From NCBI GenBank assembly GCA_017515345.1, contig JAFWFZ010000038.1, forward strand, positions 38,335 through 102,334: a stretch of 64,000 nucleotides of DNA. Reading direction: 5' to 3'. The position numbers and the translations under genes are program-made. Under the pieces are notes generated by a model. That model worked only from the letters and a program-made list of their open reading frames with translations. It had not been told where the DNA came from and made no database searches. The DNA is from Oscillospiraceae bacterium (GTDB lineage Bacteria; Bacillota; Clostridia; Oscillospirales; Oscillospiraceae). Position 1 is the stretch's first letter, and the number at the start of each line of letters is the position of its first letter. Below, piece by piece: positions 1 through 7,864 of this stretch.

Positions 1-461
1 CCCAGCTCCCAGGGATTCACGGTGAAGGTGTTTTCCGCGTACAGCGCGTGGCTTATCCCGCCGCGCAAAAAGGGCTCCAGCGCATACACCTCTCCGGCGT
101 TCAGGATACGCAGCCCCTCCACGCGGTTGGCTTCGCCCTGCTTCTTCTTTCCGGCAAGCGCCCGATCCCCCCTGGGGCCGAAGCTCGTCATCAGCAGGCC
201 GCACTTTCTGTAAGCCACGTCCAGCTCTTCGCAGAGCGTTTGGAATCCCGCGGACGCCCGGACGCAGAGCGAGGCCTTCAGGCTTCCCGGATGCTGGTCA
301 TATCCCTGATATATGATCCCCGTGTTCGCCTTGCTGATCCCGGTGCAGACGTCCTCCCTCTGCTCCAGGACCGCGATATCCAGTTTGTATCGGCTGAGGT
401 TCCTGGCGGCAAAGCACCCAAGGACCCCCGCGCCGATGATCAGTACGTCGACTTTTTCCAT
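1..461 (-). CDS. FAD-dependent oxidoreductase, GlpA/LhgO-like (partial)
   Basis: This gene starts at the ATG at 461 and runs off the left edge, so only about 153 N-terminal residues are visible. They open with a dinucleotide-binding fold (VLIIGAGVLGCFAARNLSRY), followed by EQREDVCTGISKANTGIIY. That is the N-terminal FAD-binding pattern of the DAO family, as in anaerobic glycerol-3-phosphate dehydrogenase and L-2-hydroxyglutarate oxidase. The substrate cannot be told without the C-terminal half. A promoter with TTTACA and TAAAAT boxes lies at 542-570. The family call is firm; the exact enzyme is not. Confidence 0.8.
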   Translation of the reverse strand, partial: MEKVDVLIIGAGVLGCFAARNLSRYKLDIAVLEQREDVCTGISKANTGIIYQGYDQHPGSLKASLCVRASAGFQTLCEELDVAYRKCGLLMTSFGPRGDRALAGKKKQGEANRVEGLRILNAGEVYALEPFLRGGISHALYAENTFTVNPWEL

Positions 462-541
462 ACCGTCACCCACAGTTCCTGCGCCGGTACGCGGCTCTCC
501 CGATCCGGGAGGCCGGCCCGATCGCCGCGATCACTTGTTTT

Positions 542-570
542 ATTTTACTATACGATAAAACCGGTGTAAA
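542..570 (-). promoter_or_regulatory. Candidate sigma-A promoter for the partial FAD oxidoreductase
   Basis: On the minus strand the -35 box is TTTACA (565-570) and the -10 box is TAAAAT (542-547), separated by 17 bp. It lies about 80 bp upstream of the start codon at 461. Confidence 0.5.
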
Positions 571-1105
571 GCATCCGCCGGGAAAGGCGCTCCGCCTTTT
601 CCTCCATGCCCCGGCAAAGCGCCTGCCGCCCGTTCGCTCTTCCTGTAAGGGGAGGCGCTGCGGAGCAGGCGCGCTGCCCGCGTAAAAAATGCGGCATGAG
701 TTTTTTTGTAAAAGCTATTGGCCTTTCTCTGTTTCTGTGATATAGTTTAGCGTAGTGTCGAAAAGCGGCATCCGTTTGTACCAGTGCCTTTCCGTCGCCC
801 ATCTGATTAAGGGCGCCCCTGACACCGTTCCGGCCGCCGCCAAGGCCCTTGCGGAGTCCGTCCGCAGGGAGCCGGCCAGGTTTATTATAAATAACGCCGC
901 TTTGCGTGACGACCGTCCCGGCGCCGTCATCATCGAAAAGCGTGAAGCGAAAGCCGGTTTCCCCGCCATGTTCCCGGCTGCCCTGCTCCGCCTTCCGCCG
1001 GGTGATCGGCCCAACCCCGCCGAGCCGGGCGTCATCAGCGCCGGTGAAATGATACCGTAACCCAACGGGTCCCGATCGGGGCCAGCCTGTAGAAGGAGGT
1101 CATCC
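571..1105. other. Intergenic region and long moaD leader, no supported gene
   Basis: This stretch separates the divergent FAD oxidoreductase and moaD-like genes. I see no credible gene. The open frames lack ribosome sites and match no family I know; the best, 755-1060 on the plus strand, starts with a GTG at the predicted transcription start and has biased composition. If the promoter at 718-746 is used, the moaD transcript has a GC-rich leader of about 350 nt, long enough for a cis-acting RNA. I could not recognise a known class in it. Confidence 0.4.
718..746 (+). promoter_or_regulatory. Candidate promoter for the moaD-AOR operon
   Basis: TTGGCC (718-723) and TATAGT (741-746) are separated by 17 bp. 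A start near 753 would give a leader of about 350 nt before the moaD-like gene. Confidence 0.45.
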
Positions 1106-1354
1106 ATGAACATAAACATAAGATTCAGGACCGGAGAGATCCTGAAGGGGATCCGCGCCGGTGAGTATTCGGTTCCCGACGGCTGCACGGTCCGTGAGGC
1201 GCTGGACGCAGCCATCGAGGAAAACAGCATGGAGTTGGCGGACCATGACCGCGAATATCTGTTTGTTCTGGTGAACAACCGCCTCGGAGAATGGGAAAAC
1301 ACCCTGAAGGACGGCGACAAGCTCTGGATCCTTTTCAAGATCCTGGGCGGCTGA
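1106..1354 (+). CDS. MoaD/ThiS-family sulfur carrier protein
   Basis: This is an 82-residue ubiquitin-like protein ending in Gly-Gly (residues 81-82), the tail that an E1-like enzyme adenylates and that then carries a thiocarboxylate. Length, the acidic middle and the C-terminal FKILGG fit MoaD/ThiS carriers. AAGGAGG lies just upstream of the ATG. The AOR gene follows 47 bp downstream and a ThiF/MoeB-like E1 lies just beyond it, an arrangement common next to tungsten AORs. It probably supplies sulfur for the pyranopterin dithiolene. A ThiS role is less likely because no thiamine genes are adjacent. Confidence 0.85.
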   Translation: MNINIRFRTGEILKGIRAGEYSVPDGCTVREALDAAIEENSMELADHDREYLFVLVNNRLGEWENTLKDGDKLWILFKILGG

Positions 1355-1401
1355 TCCGTTCAGTCATTCGATTTTTCTGACAACGGAAGGAGAGTAAAAA
1401 G

Positions 1402-3279
1402 ATGTACGGTTATAATGGAAAGGTATTGCTCGTAAACCTGACGGACAAGTCCTATGAGATCGAGGACCTGCCGGAGGAATGGGCAAAAATGTATCTGGGC
1501 GGCTCTACCCTGGGCGCCCGATACCTGTACCGACTGATGGCGCCCAAGACCCCCGCCCTGGCTCCCGAGGCGGTCCTCGGCATGGTATGCGGCGTCACCA
1601 ACGGGAGCAAGGCCTTCATGGGCACCCGGATCGCCGTGGTCTGCAAGAGCCCTGTCAACGACCTCTGGAACGACTCCAGCTGCGGCGGCTCCTTCGGTCC
1701 CCATCTGCGCGCCTCGGGATTTGACGCGGTTTTCATCACCGGCAAAAGCGAAAAGCCCTGCTATCTTTTCCTGGACGACGGCAAGGTGGAATTCCGCGAT
1801 GCGTCCCATCTGTGGGGCAAGGTCACCAGCTGGGTGGACGATACCCTCCACGAGGAGCTGGGCAACGACATCAGCGTGTTCCAGATCGGCCCCGGCGGCG
1901 AGCATCAGTCCTGGATGGCGGCCATCATCTGCGACAAGCACCGCGCGGCGGGCCGCGGCGGCTGCGGCGGCGTCATGGGCAGCAAGAACCTGAAGGCGGT
2001 AGTGGCGCGCGGCAGCCATAAGATCGAGATCTTCGACAACAAAGAGATCATGGACGCCAACAAAAAGTGCGTCGCGTACGGCAACAAGGGCGAAAAGGGC
2101 GAGCACATCATGCATCAGTTCCGCACCACCGGCACCAGTGAGGAGTACGGCATCTGCGTGCTGGCCGCCGACGCTCCCCTGAAGAACTGGGCGGGCGCCC
2201 CCGAGGATATGCCCGAGGAATACGCATGGGCCCTCTCCGGCCCGGAGATGGACGCCAAACACAGGGTCGGACAGACGGGCTGCGTCGGCTGCCATATCCG
2301 CTGCGGCGCCGTTTACAAGGCCCATTACAAAAACTATGACCTGGATCACGCCACCCGTCCCGAGTATGAGTCTCTGGGCGCGCTGGGCAGCATGCTGCTC
2401 AACGGCAACAGCGACGTCACCATCATCTGCAACCACCTCTGCAACGAGTACGGGTATGACACCATCTCCTGCGGCGACACCCTCAGCTGGCTGATGGAGT
2501 GCTATGAAAAGGGCGTTTTCACCCAGGAAGAGCTGGACGGCATCGACTTCAAGTGGGGCGATCCGGACGCGATCCTCGCCATGATGGAAAAGCTCTGCGC
2601 CTGCGAAGGCATCGGCGTTCCCCTGCAGCTGGCCAGCCGCGGCTGCGCCCGCGCGCTGGGCAAGGGCGAGGAGTGCTGCGTCACCGCCAACGGCATCGAG
2701 CTTCCCATGCACGGCGGCCGCTTCAATCCCGCCCTGGTCCGCACCTTCCAGTATGACCCGACCCCCGGCCGCCATATCAAGGGCGGACGCGGCGTCCCCT
2801 TCAGCCACAATCCCGACGAGGTCAAATACAACTACGAGAATACCGGCAAGGACGACGTGGCCGGTCTGCTGGAGTGGGAGTGGAGCGACCTGTGCGGCGT
2901 ATGCAGCTTCGGCAACTTCCTGCTTCCCCCCGGCGCCATGCAGCAGATGGTGTACGGCGTCACCGGCTTCAAGTTCACCCCGGAGGAGCTTCACAAGCTT
3001 TCCCTGCGCAGCTTCACCATGCGCCACGCCTTCAACCTCCGCGAGGGCTACCGCCGCAAGGACTTCGTCATCGACGGCCGCGCCTACGGCAACCCGCCCA
3101 TGGAAAAGGGCCCGCTGAAGGGCATCACCGTGGACAACGAGAAGCTGGGCGACAACTTCTACGGCGAGCTGGGCTGGGATCTGGAGACCTCGGAATTCCC
3201 CAAAGAATTCTGCGAAGAGCAGGGCGGTCTGGAGTATCTGTATCCCGACTTCTTCCCCGACGAGGCCTGTCCGGCATAA
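1402..3279 (+). CDS. aor: Aldehyde:ferredoxin oxidoreductase, tungsten-pterin type
   Basis: This 625-residue protein has the usual AOR length and order: an N-terminal pterin-binding domain, then domains carrying a [4Fe-4S] cluster. Cluster cysteines are visible as C294-x2-C297-x3-C301 (GCVGCHIRC), with the fourth ligand probably C501 in DLCGVCSF. AORs oxidise aldehydes to carboxylates and pass electrons to ferredoxin, using a bis-pterin tungsten centre in the cytoplasm. The neighbouring tungstate transporter and cofactor genes fit. Substrate range within the AOR family cannot be read from the sequence. The ATG at 1402 follows an AAGGAGAG ribosome site. Confidence 0.95.
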   Translation: MYGYNGKVLLVNLTDKSYEIEDLPEEWAKMYLGGSTLGARYLYRLMAPKTPALAPEAVLGMVCGVTNGSKAFMGTRIAVVCKSPVNDLWNDSSCGGSFGPHLRASGFDAVFITGKSEKPCYLFLDDGKVEFRDASHLWGKVTSWVDDTLHEELGNDISVFQIGPGGEHQSWMAAIICDKHRAAGRGGCGGVMGSKNLKAVVARGSHKIEIFDNKEIMDANKKCVAYGNKGEKGEHIMHQFRTTGTSEEYGICVLAADAPLKNWAGAPEDMPEEYAWALSGPEMDAKHRVGQTGCVGCHIRCGAVYKAHYKNYDLDHATRPEYESLGALGSMLLNGNSDVTIICNHLCNEYGYDTISCGDTLSWLMECYEKGVFTQEELDGIDFKWGDPDAILAMMEKLCACEGIGVPLQLASRGCARALGKGEECCVTANGIELPMHGGRFNPALVRTFQYDPTPGRHIKGGRGVPFSHNPDEVKYNYENTGKDDVAGLLEWEWSDLCGVCSFGNFLLPPGAMQQMVYGVTGFKFTPEELHKLSLRSFTMRHAFNLREGYRRKDFVIDGRAYGNPPMEKGPLKGITVDNEKLGDNFYGELGWDLETSEFPKEFCEEQGGLEYLYPDFFPDEACPA

Positions 3280-3283
3280 CATC

Positions 3284-3318
3284 AGCGCCCGGAAGCATTT
3301 GCTTCCGGGCGCTTTTTT
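3284..3318 (+). terminator. Rho-independent terminator after AOR
   Basis: A perfect 13-bp stem (3284-3296 with 3301-3313) with an ATTT loop is followed by a T run to 3318, just after the AOR stop codon. Confidence 0.9.
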
Positions 3319-3406
3319 CACCGGCGCGGCAGATCGCCGCGCCATTTTTCTCACGGACGCCGCCGGAAATACGTTCCCCAACAGGGAGAGAACGCGGGAT
3401 ACCGGC

Positions 3407-4078
3407 TCAGAGCTCCACGATCTGGCTCTCTTTCTCGTACAGATCAAAAAACAGGATCTTCCCGGAAAGCGTGCCTTCCCGTCCGGTCATCAGCTTGATC
3501 GCTTCCGTCACTTCAAACGAAGCGCATGAAAAAACGTTGACGCCCACTCCGCCCGGAGTCCCTCCGGAGCCGGTCTTCCCTTTATAGAGCTTGTGCAAGA
3601 CCCCGGCGCCCGGCGGACACACGGCCGTCTGGATCATCCATTCCTTCACGGCGCCGTGGACCAGGCATACGCCTTCCGCCGCGCAGGCGTCCTCCAGCAT
3701 GAGGCGCCCTTCCACGGAATCCAGGGCGTCCATCACAAGGTCTTTTCCGCGGATCAGCCCTCTGATATTCTCCTCTGTTATGAAATCCGCGACGGCTTCG
3801 ATCTCGATCTCCGGCGAGATCAGGCGCGCGCGTTTCGCCGCGGTCAGCGCCTTGCTCTGCCCCAGCGTCTCCGTCGTGCACAGGATCTGCCGGTTCATGT
3901 TGCTGGGCTCAAAGACGTCCCCGTCCACCACGGTCAGATGCATAAAGCCGCTTCTGCAGAGCAGCTCGATCACAGAGCCCCCGAGGCCGCCGCAGCCCGC
4001 GACCAGGACCCTCTTTTCGGAGAGCAGCTTCTGCTCCTCTTCCGTCAGTATCGCAAGGTTTTTTACAAAATAGGACAT
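3407..4078 (-). CDS. ThiF/MoeB/HesA-family E1-like adenylyltransferase
   Basis: This 223-residue protein has the E1-like nucleotide-binding core: GCGGLGG at residues 28-34, the acidic VVDGD near 50-54, and the NRQ motif at 62-64. Enzymes of this family adenylate the C-terminal Gly of MoaD/ThiS-like carriers. The CxxC zinc pairs of classical MoeB are absent and the protein is shorter than MoeB (about 250 residues), as in several AOR-linked homologues. It converges on AOR, and its likely partner is the MoaD-like protein at 1106. Function is inferred from family and neighbourhood. Confidence 0.85.
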   Translation of the reverse strand: MSYFVKNLAILTEEEQKLLSEKRVLVAGCGGLGGSVIELLCRSGFMHLTVVDGDVFEPSNMNRQILCTTETLGQSKALTAAKRARLISPEIEIEAVADFITEENIRGLIRGKDLVMDALDSVEGRLMLEDACAAEGVCLVHGAVKEWMIQTAVCPPGAGVLHKLYKGKTGSGGTPGGVGVNVFSCASFEVTEAIKLMTGREGTLSGKILFFDLYEKESQIVEL

Positions 4079-4227
4079 GTCGTTTTCCCCCTCCGATCAA
4101 AGGCAGGCCGGTAGACCGGCATCATTGCGTACCTATAAGATACCACACGCGCCCTGTTTTTTCAACAGGCTGCTGCCGGCGGTCCCCGGCGGTGCTGAAT
4201 GCGGGCGCGGGATCCTCCGCCGCCGTC

Positions 4228-4256
4228 TTGCGCTTTTCACGCGGGTCCCGTATAAT
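4228..4256 (+). promoter_or_regulatory. Promoter for the MoaE-like gene
   Basis: TTGCGC (4228-4233) and TATAAT (4251-4256) are 17 bp apart. Predicted transcription starts near 4263, giving a leader of about 135 nt. Confidence 0.65.
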
Positions 4257-4303
4257 GGACCCGTATCGGGAAAAAACAAGCGCCGGGGCCATTTCGCATC
4301 CGA

Positions 4304-4339
4304 GCCGGAGGACGGCCCTCCCGGGCCGAAGCGTCCGGC
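4304..4339 (+). promoter_or_regulatory. Structured leader element of the MoaE-like gene
   Basis: Within the 135-nt leader, nested complementary segments form a strong GC-rich hairpin: GCCGG/CCGGC, GGAC/GTCC and GGCCC/GGGCC. It contains CCGAAGC followed by a CCGG (4326-4338). The same short motif sits in the leader hairpin of the tungstate transporter operon at 7435-7497. A molybdenum/tungsten-cofactor-sensing RNA is possible, but I could not match a known consensus by eye. Confidence 0.4.
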
Positions 4340-4398
4340 AGCGATCGTTCCGGCAGGCAGTGGTTGATCGGACAAATAGTAAAAAAGGAGCGTGACCG

Positions 4399-4791
4399 AT
4401 GAGTAAACAGAAACCCTCCGTGGACCTGTGGCTGCAGGAGGCCAAGGCCGACGCGAGCGCCGCGAATTGTGGCATGTACCTGATCCACAACGGCACCGTA
4501 CGGCAGACTGCCCGGGCAGCGGTCCGGGAAGGAGTTCTTGACGCGCCGCCCGTCACGGGCATGACCTTCGGCTACGACGCCGAAAAGGTGGCCCAGGCCG
4601 TGGAGGAGGCCCGGAGCCTGCCGGGGATCGGCTATGTCCGGGTCTGGCTCAATGAGGGCGAGCTGGCCCTGGGGGATGACATCATGCTGGTGCTCATCGG
4701 CGGAGATATCCGTCCCCACGTGGTGGACGCCCTGCAGCATCTGGTGGGCGCCATCAAGACACGATGCGTGACCGAGCAGGAGCTTCACTGA
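4399..4791 (+). CDS. MoaE-like molybdopterin synthase catalytic subunit family protein
   Basis: This 130-residue protein has a MoaE-like pattern: LIHNGTVR near the N-terminus, a central PGIGYVRVWLNEGEL, then GGDIRPHVVDALQHL and IKTRCVTEQE. MoaE with thiocarboxylated MoaD turns cyclic pyranopterin monophosphate into molybdopterin. In canonical MoaE two lysines near the C-terminus are important. One is present here in AIK, but the usual WKKE-type segment reads CVTEQE, so the second lysine seems missing. The protein may be a divergent MoaE or a relative with another role. An AAAAAGGAG site precedes the ATG, and a long leader with a strong hairpin lies upstream. Confidence 0.7.
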   Translation: MSKQKPSVDLWLQEAKADASAANCGMYLIHNGTVRQTARAAVREGVLDAPPVTGMTFGYDAEKVAQAVEEARSLPGIGYVRVWLNEGELALGDDIMLVLIGGDIRPHVVDALQHLVGAIKTRCVTEQELH

Positions 4792-4849
4792 TCCGGTCAA
4801 GGAACGGGCCGCGGCGTTTCCGCCGCGGCCTTCGCATATCCATCTGTAT

Positions 4850-5509
4850 TCAGCGCCCGCCGTAAAACTCCAGGAAACGGCGGGTCTCCTCCTTTTCCGG
4901 GCGGTAGAGCACCGTCTCCGCCGCGCCGCTCTCCCACAGCTCTCCCTGATAAAAGAACAGGGCCTCGTCTGCCATGCGCCTGGCCTGGGAGAGGTCGTGG
5001 GTCACCAGGAGCACGGCGCAGCCGCACTCCTTTCGGTAATCGTCCACCAGCTTCTCGGCGGCAATGGCCGATTCCATGTCCATGGCAGCGGTGGGCTCGT
5101 CCAGGATCAGCAGATCGCATGGCTGCATCAATACCCTGGCCAGCGACATCCTGGCGGTCTCCCCTCCGGAGAGGGAGCGCGCCCGCTGACGGCGCAGGCC
5201 GCCAAGGCCCAGCGCCTTCATCAGTTCCTCCGCCCGCTGTTCGTCCCCGCCGAAAAGGCGGATGTTATCTTCCACGCTCATCCGGAAGGGAAAGCTCTTC
5301 TGCGGCATATAGCGGATGACGCCGGTCTCGTCTGCCACCCGGCCGCCTCCGTCCGGGGTGAGGACCCCGGCGGCCAGCCTGGCGTAGGTGGACTTACCGC
5401 TGCCGTTGGGCCCTGCCAACGCGCAGATCCTGCCCGGGGCAAAGTCCAGCGCCGGGCAGCGGAGCACCGTGCGCCTGCCGTAGGTCTTGCTGCAGGACGC
5501 CAGCTTCAT
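4850..5509 (-). CDS. tupC: Tungstate-type ABC transporter ATP-binding protein
   Basis: This 219-residue ABC ATPase has Walker A GPNGSGKST (residues 33-41), the signature LSGGETA, Walker B LLILDEPTAAMD and a following switch His in VTHD. The ATG at 5509 overlaps the permease stop codon as ATGA, so the two are translationally coupled. An upstream reading that extends to 5779 is only the permease gene in another frame. It should power oxyanion import with TupB and TupA. Tungstate rather than molybdate is inferred from the TupA and TupB sequences and the AOR nearby. Confidence 0.9.
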   Translation of the reverse strand: MKLASCSKTYGRRTVLRCPALDFAPGRICALAGPNGSGKSTYARLAAGVLTPDGGGRVADETGVIRYMPQKSFPFRMSVEDNIRLFGGDEQRAEELMKALGLGGLRRQRARSLSGGETARMSLARVLMQPCDLLILDEPTAAMDMESAIAAEKLVDDYRKECGCAVLLVTHDLSQARRMADEALFFYQGELWESGAAETVLYRPEKEETRRFLEFYGGR

Positions 5510-6192
5510 CGGCTCAGCCTCCTTTGCATGACGGTGACCGCGATGTTCACCAGCAGCGAGATGGCGATGAGGATGATCCCCAGGGCGATCCCCAGGGTGA
5601 AATCCCCCCGGTTCGTATAGAGCATGATGGCCGTGGTCATCACGTTCGTCTTCCACGCGATGGCGCCGCCCACCATGGACACCGCGCCGACCTCGGCGAT
5701 GGAGCGGGCAAAAGCCAGCAGATAGGTGGAGAAGATCGGGTAAATGCACTCGTTGGACAGCAGGAGAAGCGTCTTCCACCGGCCGAAGCCCAGCCCGCGG
5801 GCCGTTTCCCGCACCGTATCGGCCACGGAGGAGACATAGGTCTCCAGATTGGCGATCACAAGCGGCGTGATCAGCACCACCTGGGCAATGATCATGATGG
5901 TCACGGTGAAGAGCAGCTTAAACCGCCGGAATGGGCCGACGCCGGAAAACAGCATATACATCAGCAGGCCGCACACCACCGGCGGCATACCCATAAGGGT
6001 GCGGAAAATCACCACCAGCGCCTGGCGACCGCGAAAACGGCCGGTGCCCAGCCAGATGCCGATGGGCACGCCGATCAGCAGGGAGATCAGGGAACTGGAT
6101 ACGCAGGTCCTTGCCGTCACCAGAAGGATGTTCGCCAGCTCCCGATCCCCTGACAGGATCAGCTCTATCGCTTTTTGCAGTGCCGTCTGCAC
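5506..6192 (-). CDS. tupB: Tungstate-type ABC transporter permease
   Basis: This 228-residue protein has about five to six hydrophobic helices and a binding-protein-dependent transport signature around residues 125-180 (GLGFGRWKTLLLL, then FARSIAEVGAVSMVGG). Length and sequence fit the TupB/WtpB permeases. It sits between tupA and tupC in one minus-strand operon and overlaps tupC by 4 bp. It would form the inner-membrane channel as a homodimer. Confidence 0.9.
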   Translation of the reverse strand: MQTALQKAIELILSGDRELANILLVTARTCVSSSLISLLIGVPIGIWLGTGRFRGRQALVVIFRTLMGMPPVVCGLLMYMLFSGVGPFRRFKLLFTVTIMIIAQVVLITPLVIANLETYVSSVADTVRETARGLGFGRWKTLLLLSNECIYPIFSTYLLAFARSIAEVGAVSMVGGAIAWKTNVMTTAIMLYTNRGDFTLGIALGIILIAISLLVNIAVTVMQRRLSR

Positions 6193-6261
6193 GCAGCATT
6201 CTCCTTACTGTCCGGGGCAGGGCGCTCGGCCCGCCCCGGGATTATCGAGGGTCGGAGGCGA

Positions 6262-7404
6262 TCACATGACGCCGTTGTTGGCCTGGAAGGTCAGGAAGGT
6301 GGCCTTGTCGGTGAGGATGTACGCCCCCATCTGCTCGGCCATCACGAGGCAGGAGCCCATGCCGGCATTGGCGGAGACGTACCAGTCGGTGTAGTCGGCG
6401 AAGCTGTCCGCCTCGGCGGTGATGCCCAGCGCCTCGGGCCAGAGGGACAGCTCCTTGGTGTGGGTGCCGGAGCCGTCGCCGCGGGAGATGAACGGATACT
6501 TGCCGTCGGCAATGGCGGCGAAGGCGTCCAGAACGCTGGCGCAGTCCTTCACGCCGGCGGGATCGTCAGCCGGGCCGCACAGCACGAAGTAGTTGTACAG
6601 GAAGCTCAGCCGCTCGCTCTCAAAGCCGGGGAGCACGGTCGCGAATCCGTCGGCCACAAAGGTCTCCTCCTGGGACTTGGAGTGGACCAGGATCAGGTCG
6701 GCGTTGCCGTATTTGGCGGCGGCGATGGCCTTGCCGGTACCGGCGGACTGGATCTCCACCTTGTAGCCGTACTCGGACTCGAACACGGGCAGCAGCGCGC
6801 CCAGCAGGCCGGAGTCGTTGACGGAGGTGGTGGTGGACAGGCGGATCGTCCCGGTCTCGTCTGTGGCCGGAGTGATCTCTCCCTCATAGACGGGAGCGCC
6901 GTCGAGCAGATAGAACAGGCTGTCGCCGTACTCCGCCTGGCCGTAATCGGCGGCCAGCTTCTTGCCCTCCGCAGACAGGAACCAGTCGATGAGCGCCTCC
7001 GCCCCGGCGGTGTTCACCGCCACGTCGGAGACCGGGTTGCCGTCGGCGTCCACAAAGGGGGCGTCGGGGTTCACGGCCAGCAGCGTGTAGGTGTTGATCA
7101 TCTTATCGTCCGCTTCCTTGAGGATCACGGTGTTCACGCCTGCGGGCTCGGGCTCCTCGGAGGGAGCGGCGGGCGACTCAGAGGCAGCGGGAGTCTCCGA
7201 CTCCGCGGGGGCGGCGGGCGACTCAGAGGCTGCGGGAGCCTCCGAGGCTGCGGGGGTCTCCGGGGCCGCGGGAGAAGCGGGCGGCTCAGAGGCTGCGGGA
7301 GTCTCCGAAGACGCGGGGGCGGGCGAGCTGCCGGAAGAGCCGCAGCCGGCGAGCAGGCCCAGGATCAGGACAAGTGTCAGGAGCAGTGCAAGTGTTTTTT
7401 TCAT
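6262..7404 (-). CDS. tupA: Tungstate-binding lipoprotein TupA, apparently circularly permuted
   Basis: This is a 380-residue lipoprotein with a signal peptide and lipobox LLAGC (Cys at residue 21), then a low-complexity Ala/Pro/Ser/Glu linker (about 25-87). TupA hallmarks follow: TTTSVNDSGLL (about 191-201), GTGKAI and DLILVHS. In TupA proteins as I know them these lie at the N-terminus of the mature protein, and a segment of the type NxYxxIAVNP...FxxWLxSxEGQ...FG...LF lies at the end. Here that segment (INTYTLLAVNP...LIDWFLSAEGKKLAADYG) comes first, at about 89-172, and the protein stops at DKATFLTFQANNGVM. This reads as a circular permutation. The ATG at 7404 is preceded by GGAGG at 8 nt; the ATG at 7419 has no ribosome site. 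Confidence 0.88.
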   Translation of the reverse strand: MKKTLALLLTLVLILGLLAGCGSSGSSPAPASSETPAASEPPASPAAPETPAASEAPAASESPAAPAESETPAASESPAAPSEEPEPAGVNTVILKEADDKMINTYTLLAVNPDAPFVDADGNPVSDVAVNTAGAEALIDWFLSAEGKKLAADYGQAEYGDSLFYLLDGAPVYEGEITPATDETGTIRLSTTTSVNDSGLLGALLPVFESEYGYKVEIQSAGTGKAIAAAKYGNADLILVHSKSQEETFVADGFATVLPGFESERLSFLYNYFVLCGPADDPAGVKDCASVLDAFAAIADGKYPFISRGDGSGTHTKELSLWPEALGITAEADSFADYTDWYVSANAGMGSCLVMAEQMGAYILTDKATFLTFQANNGVM

Positions 7405-7429
7405 TTCGTTTTCCTCCATTTTTCAAACT

Positions 7430-7497
7430 AAAAAGAGCCCAAACCGATCCCGACCTGCCCGGTTGCTTCGGTCAGGTCTGTGATCGGAAAGAGGCTC
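7430..7497 (-). promoter_or_regulatory. Leader hairpin with terminator features upstream of tupA (candidate attenuator or riboswitch)
   Basis: On the minus strand three nested stems are visible: GAGCC/GGGCTC, CCGATC/GATCGG and GACCTG/CAGGTC. The outer stem is followed directly by TTTTT (7434-7430), giving a terminator-like shape. It lies between the tup promoter and the tupA start, so it would interrupt the leader unless refolded. It contains CCGAAGC (complement of 7465-7471), also found in the MoaE-like gene leader. Metal or cofactor sensing is inferred, not shown. Confidence 0.5.
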
Positions 7498-7541
7498 GTC
7501 CACCGCTTTCGACTGGGTTATTCAGTTTTCAGCGTAGGCGT

Positions 7542-7570
7542 ATTATATCACGGATTTGTTCCGCACGCAA
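7542..7570 (-). promoter_or_regulatory. Promoter of the tupABC operon
   Basis: On the minus strand a perfect TATAAT (7542-7547) lies 17 bp from a weak TTGCGT (7565-7570). Transcription would start near 7535, about 130 nt before the tupA start. Confidence 0.6.
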
Positions 7571-7864
7571 CAAAAAACACAGCGACCTTAAGGGAAACGG
7601 TCCCGCCCGCTCTCCGGGAGGTCTTCGCACCGGCGGGAACGGCCGAAAACGCCGGCGAAGCGCTTCCGGAGCAGGCCCCATTCGCCGCGGCCGGCCAACG
7701 AAAAGGAGCCTCACCCTCTGCCGCGTCACGGGGCCGGGCGAGGCCCGGCTTCTCATTTCGGGCGGCGCGTTCACGGGAACCGGCAGGCAATTTGAGATTG
7801 CTTTTTGGACTAAAGCGCTTTATACTGGATCCAGTCAATAATCCATCGGAAGAAGGCGATCGAT
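7571..7864 (+). promoter_or_regulatory. Divergent tup/moeA intergenic region with moeA promoter
   Basis: Between the tup promoter and moeA I see GC-rich sequence with small inverted repeats and no gene. A promoter for moeA is visible at 7798-7826: TTGCTT, 17 bp, TATACT. Confidence 0.55.

Noticed and set aside
715..1338. Long minus-strand frame opposite the moaD gene
   Set aside because: It has no ribosome site, overlaps a clear MoaD-family gene on the other strand and encodes a low-complexity basic protein, a typical by-product of high GC content.
1360..3447. 695-codon frame antisense to AOR
   Set aside because: It is the shadow of the AOR gene, rich in Ala, Gly and Val with no recognisable domain. 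AOR motifs are intact on the plus strand.
6175..7431. 418-codon frame antisense to tupA
   Set aside because: Its repeated Gly/Arg/Leu-rich end is the reverse of the TupA linker. It has no family signature.
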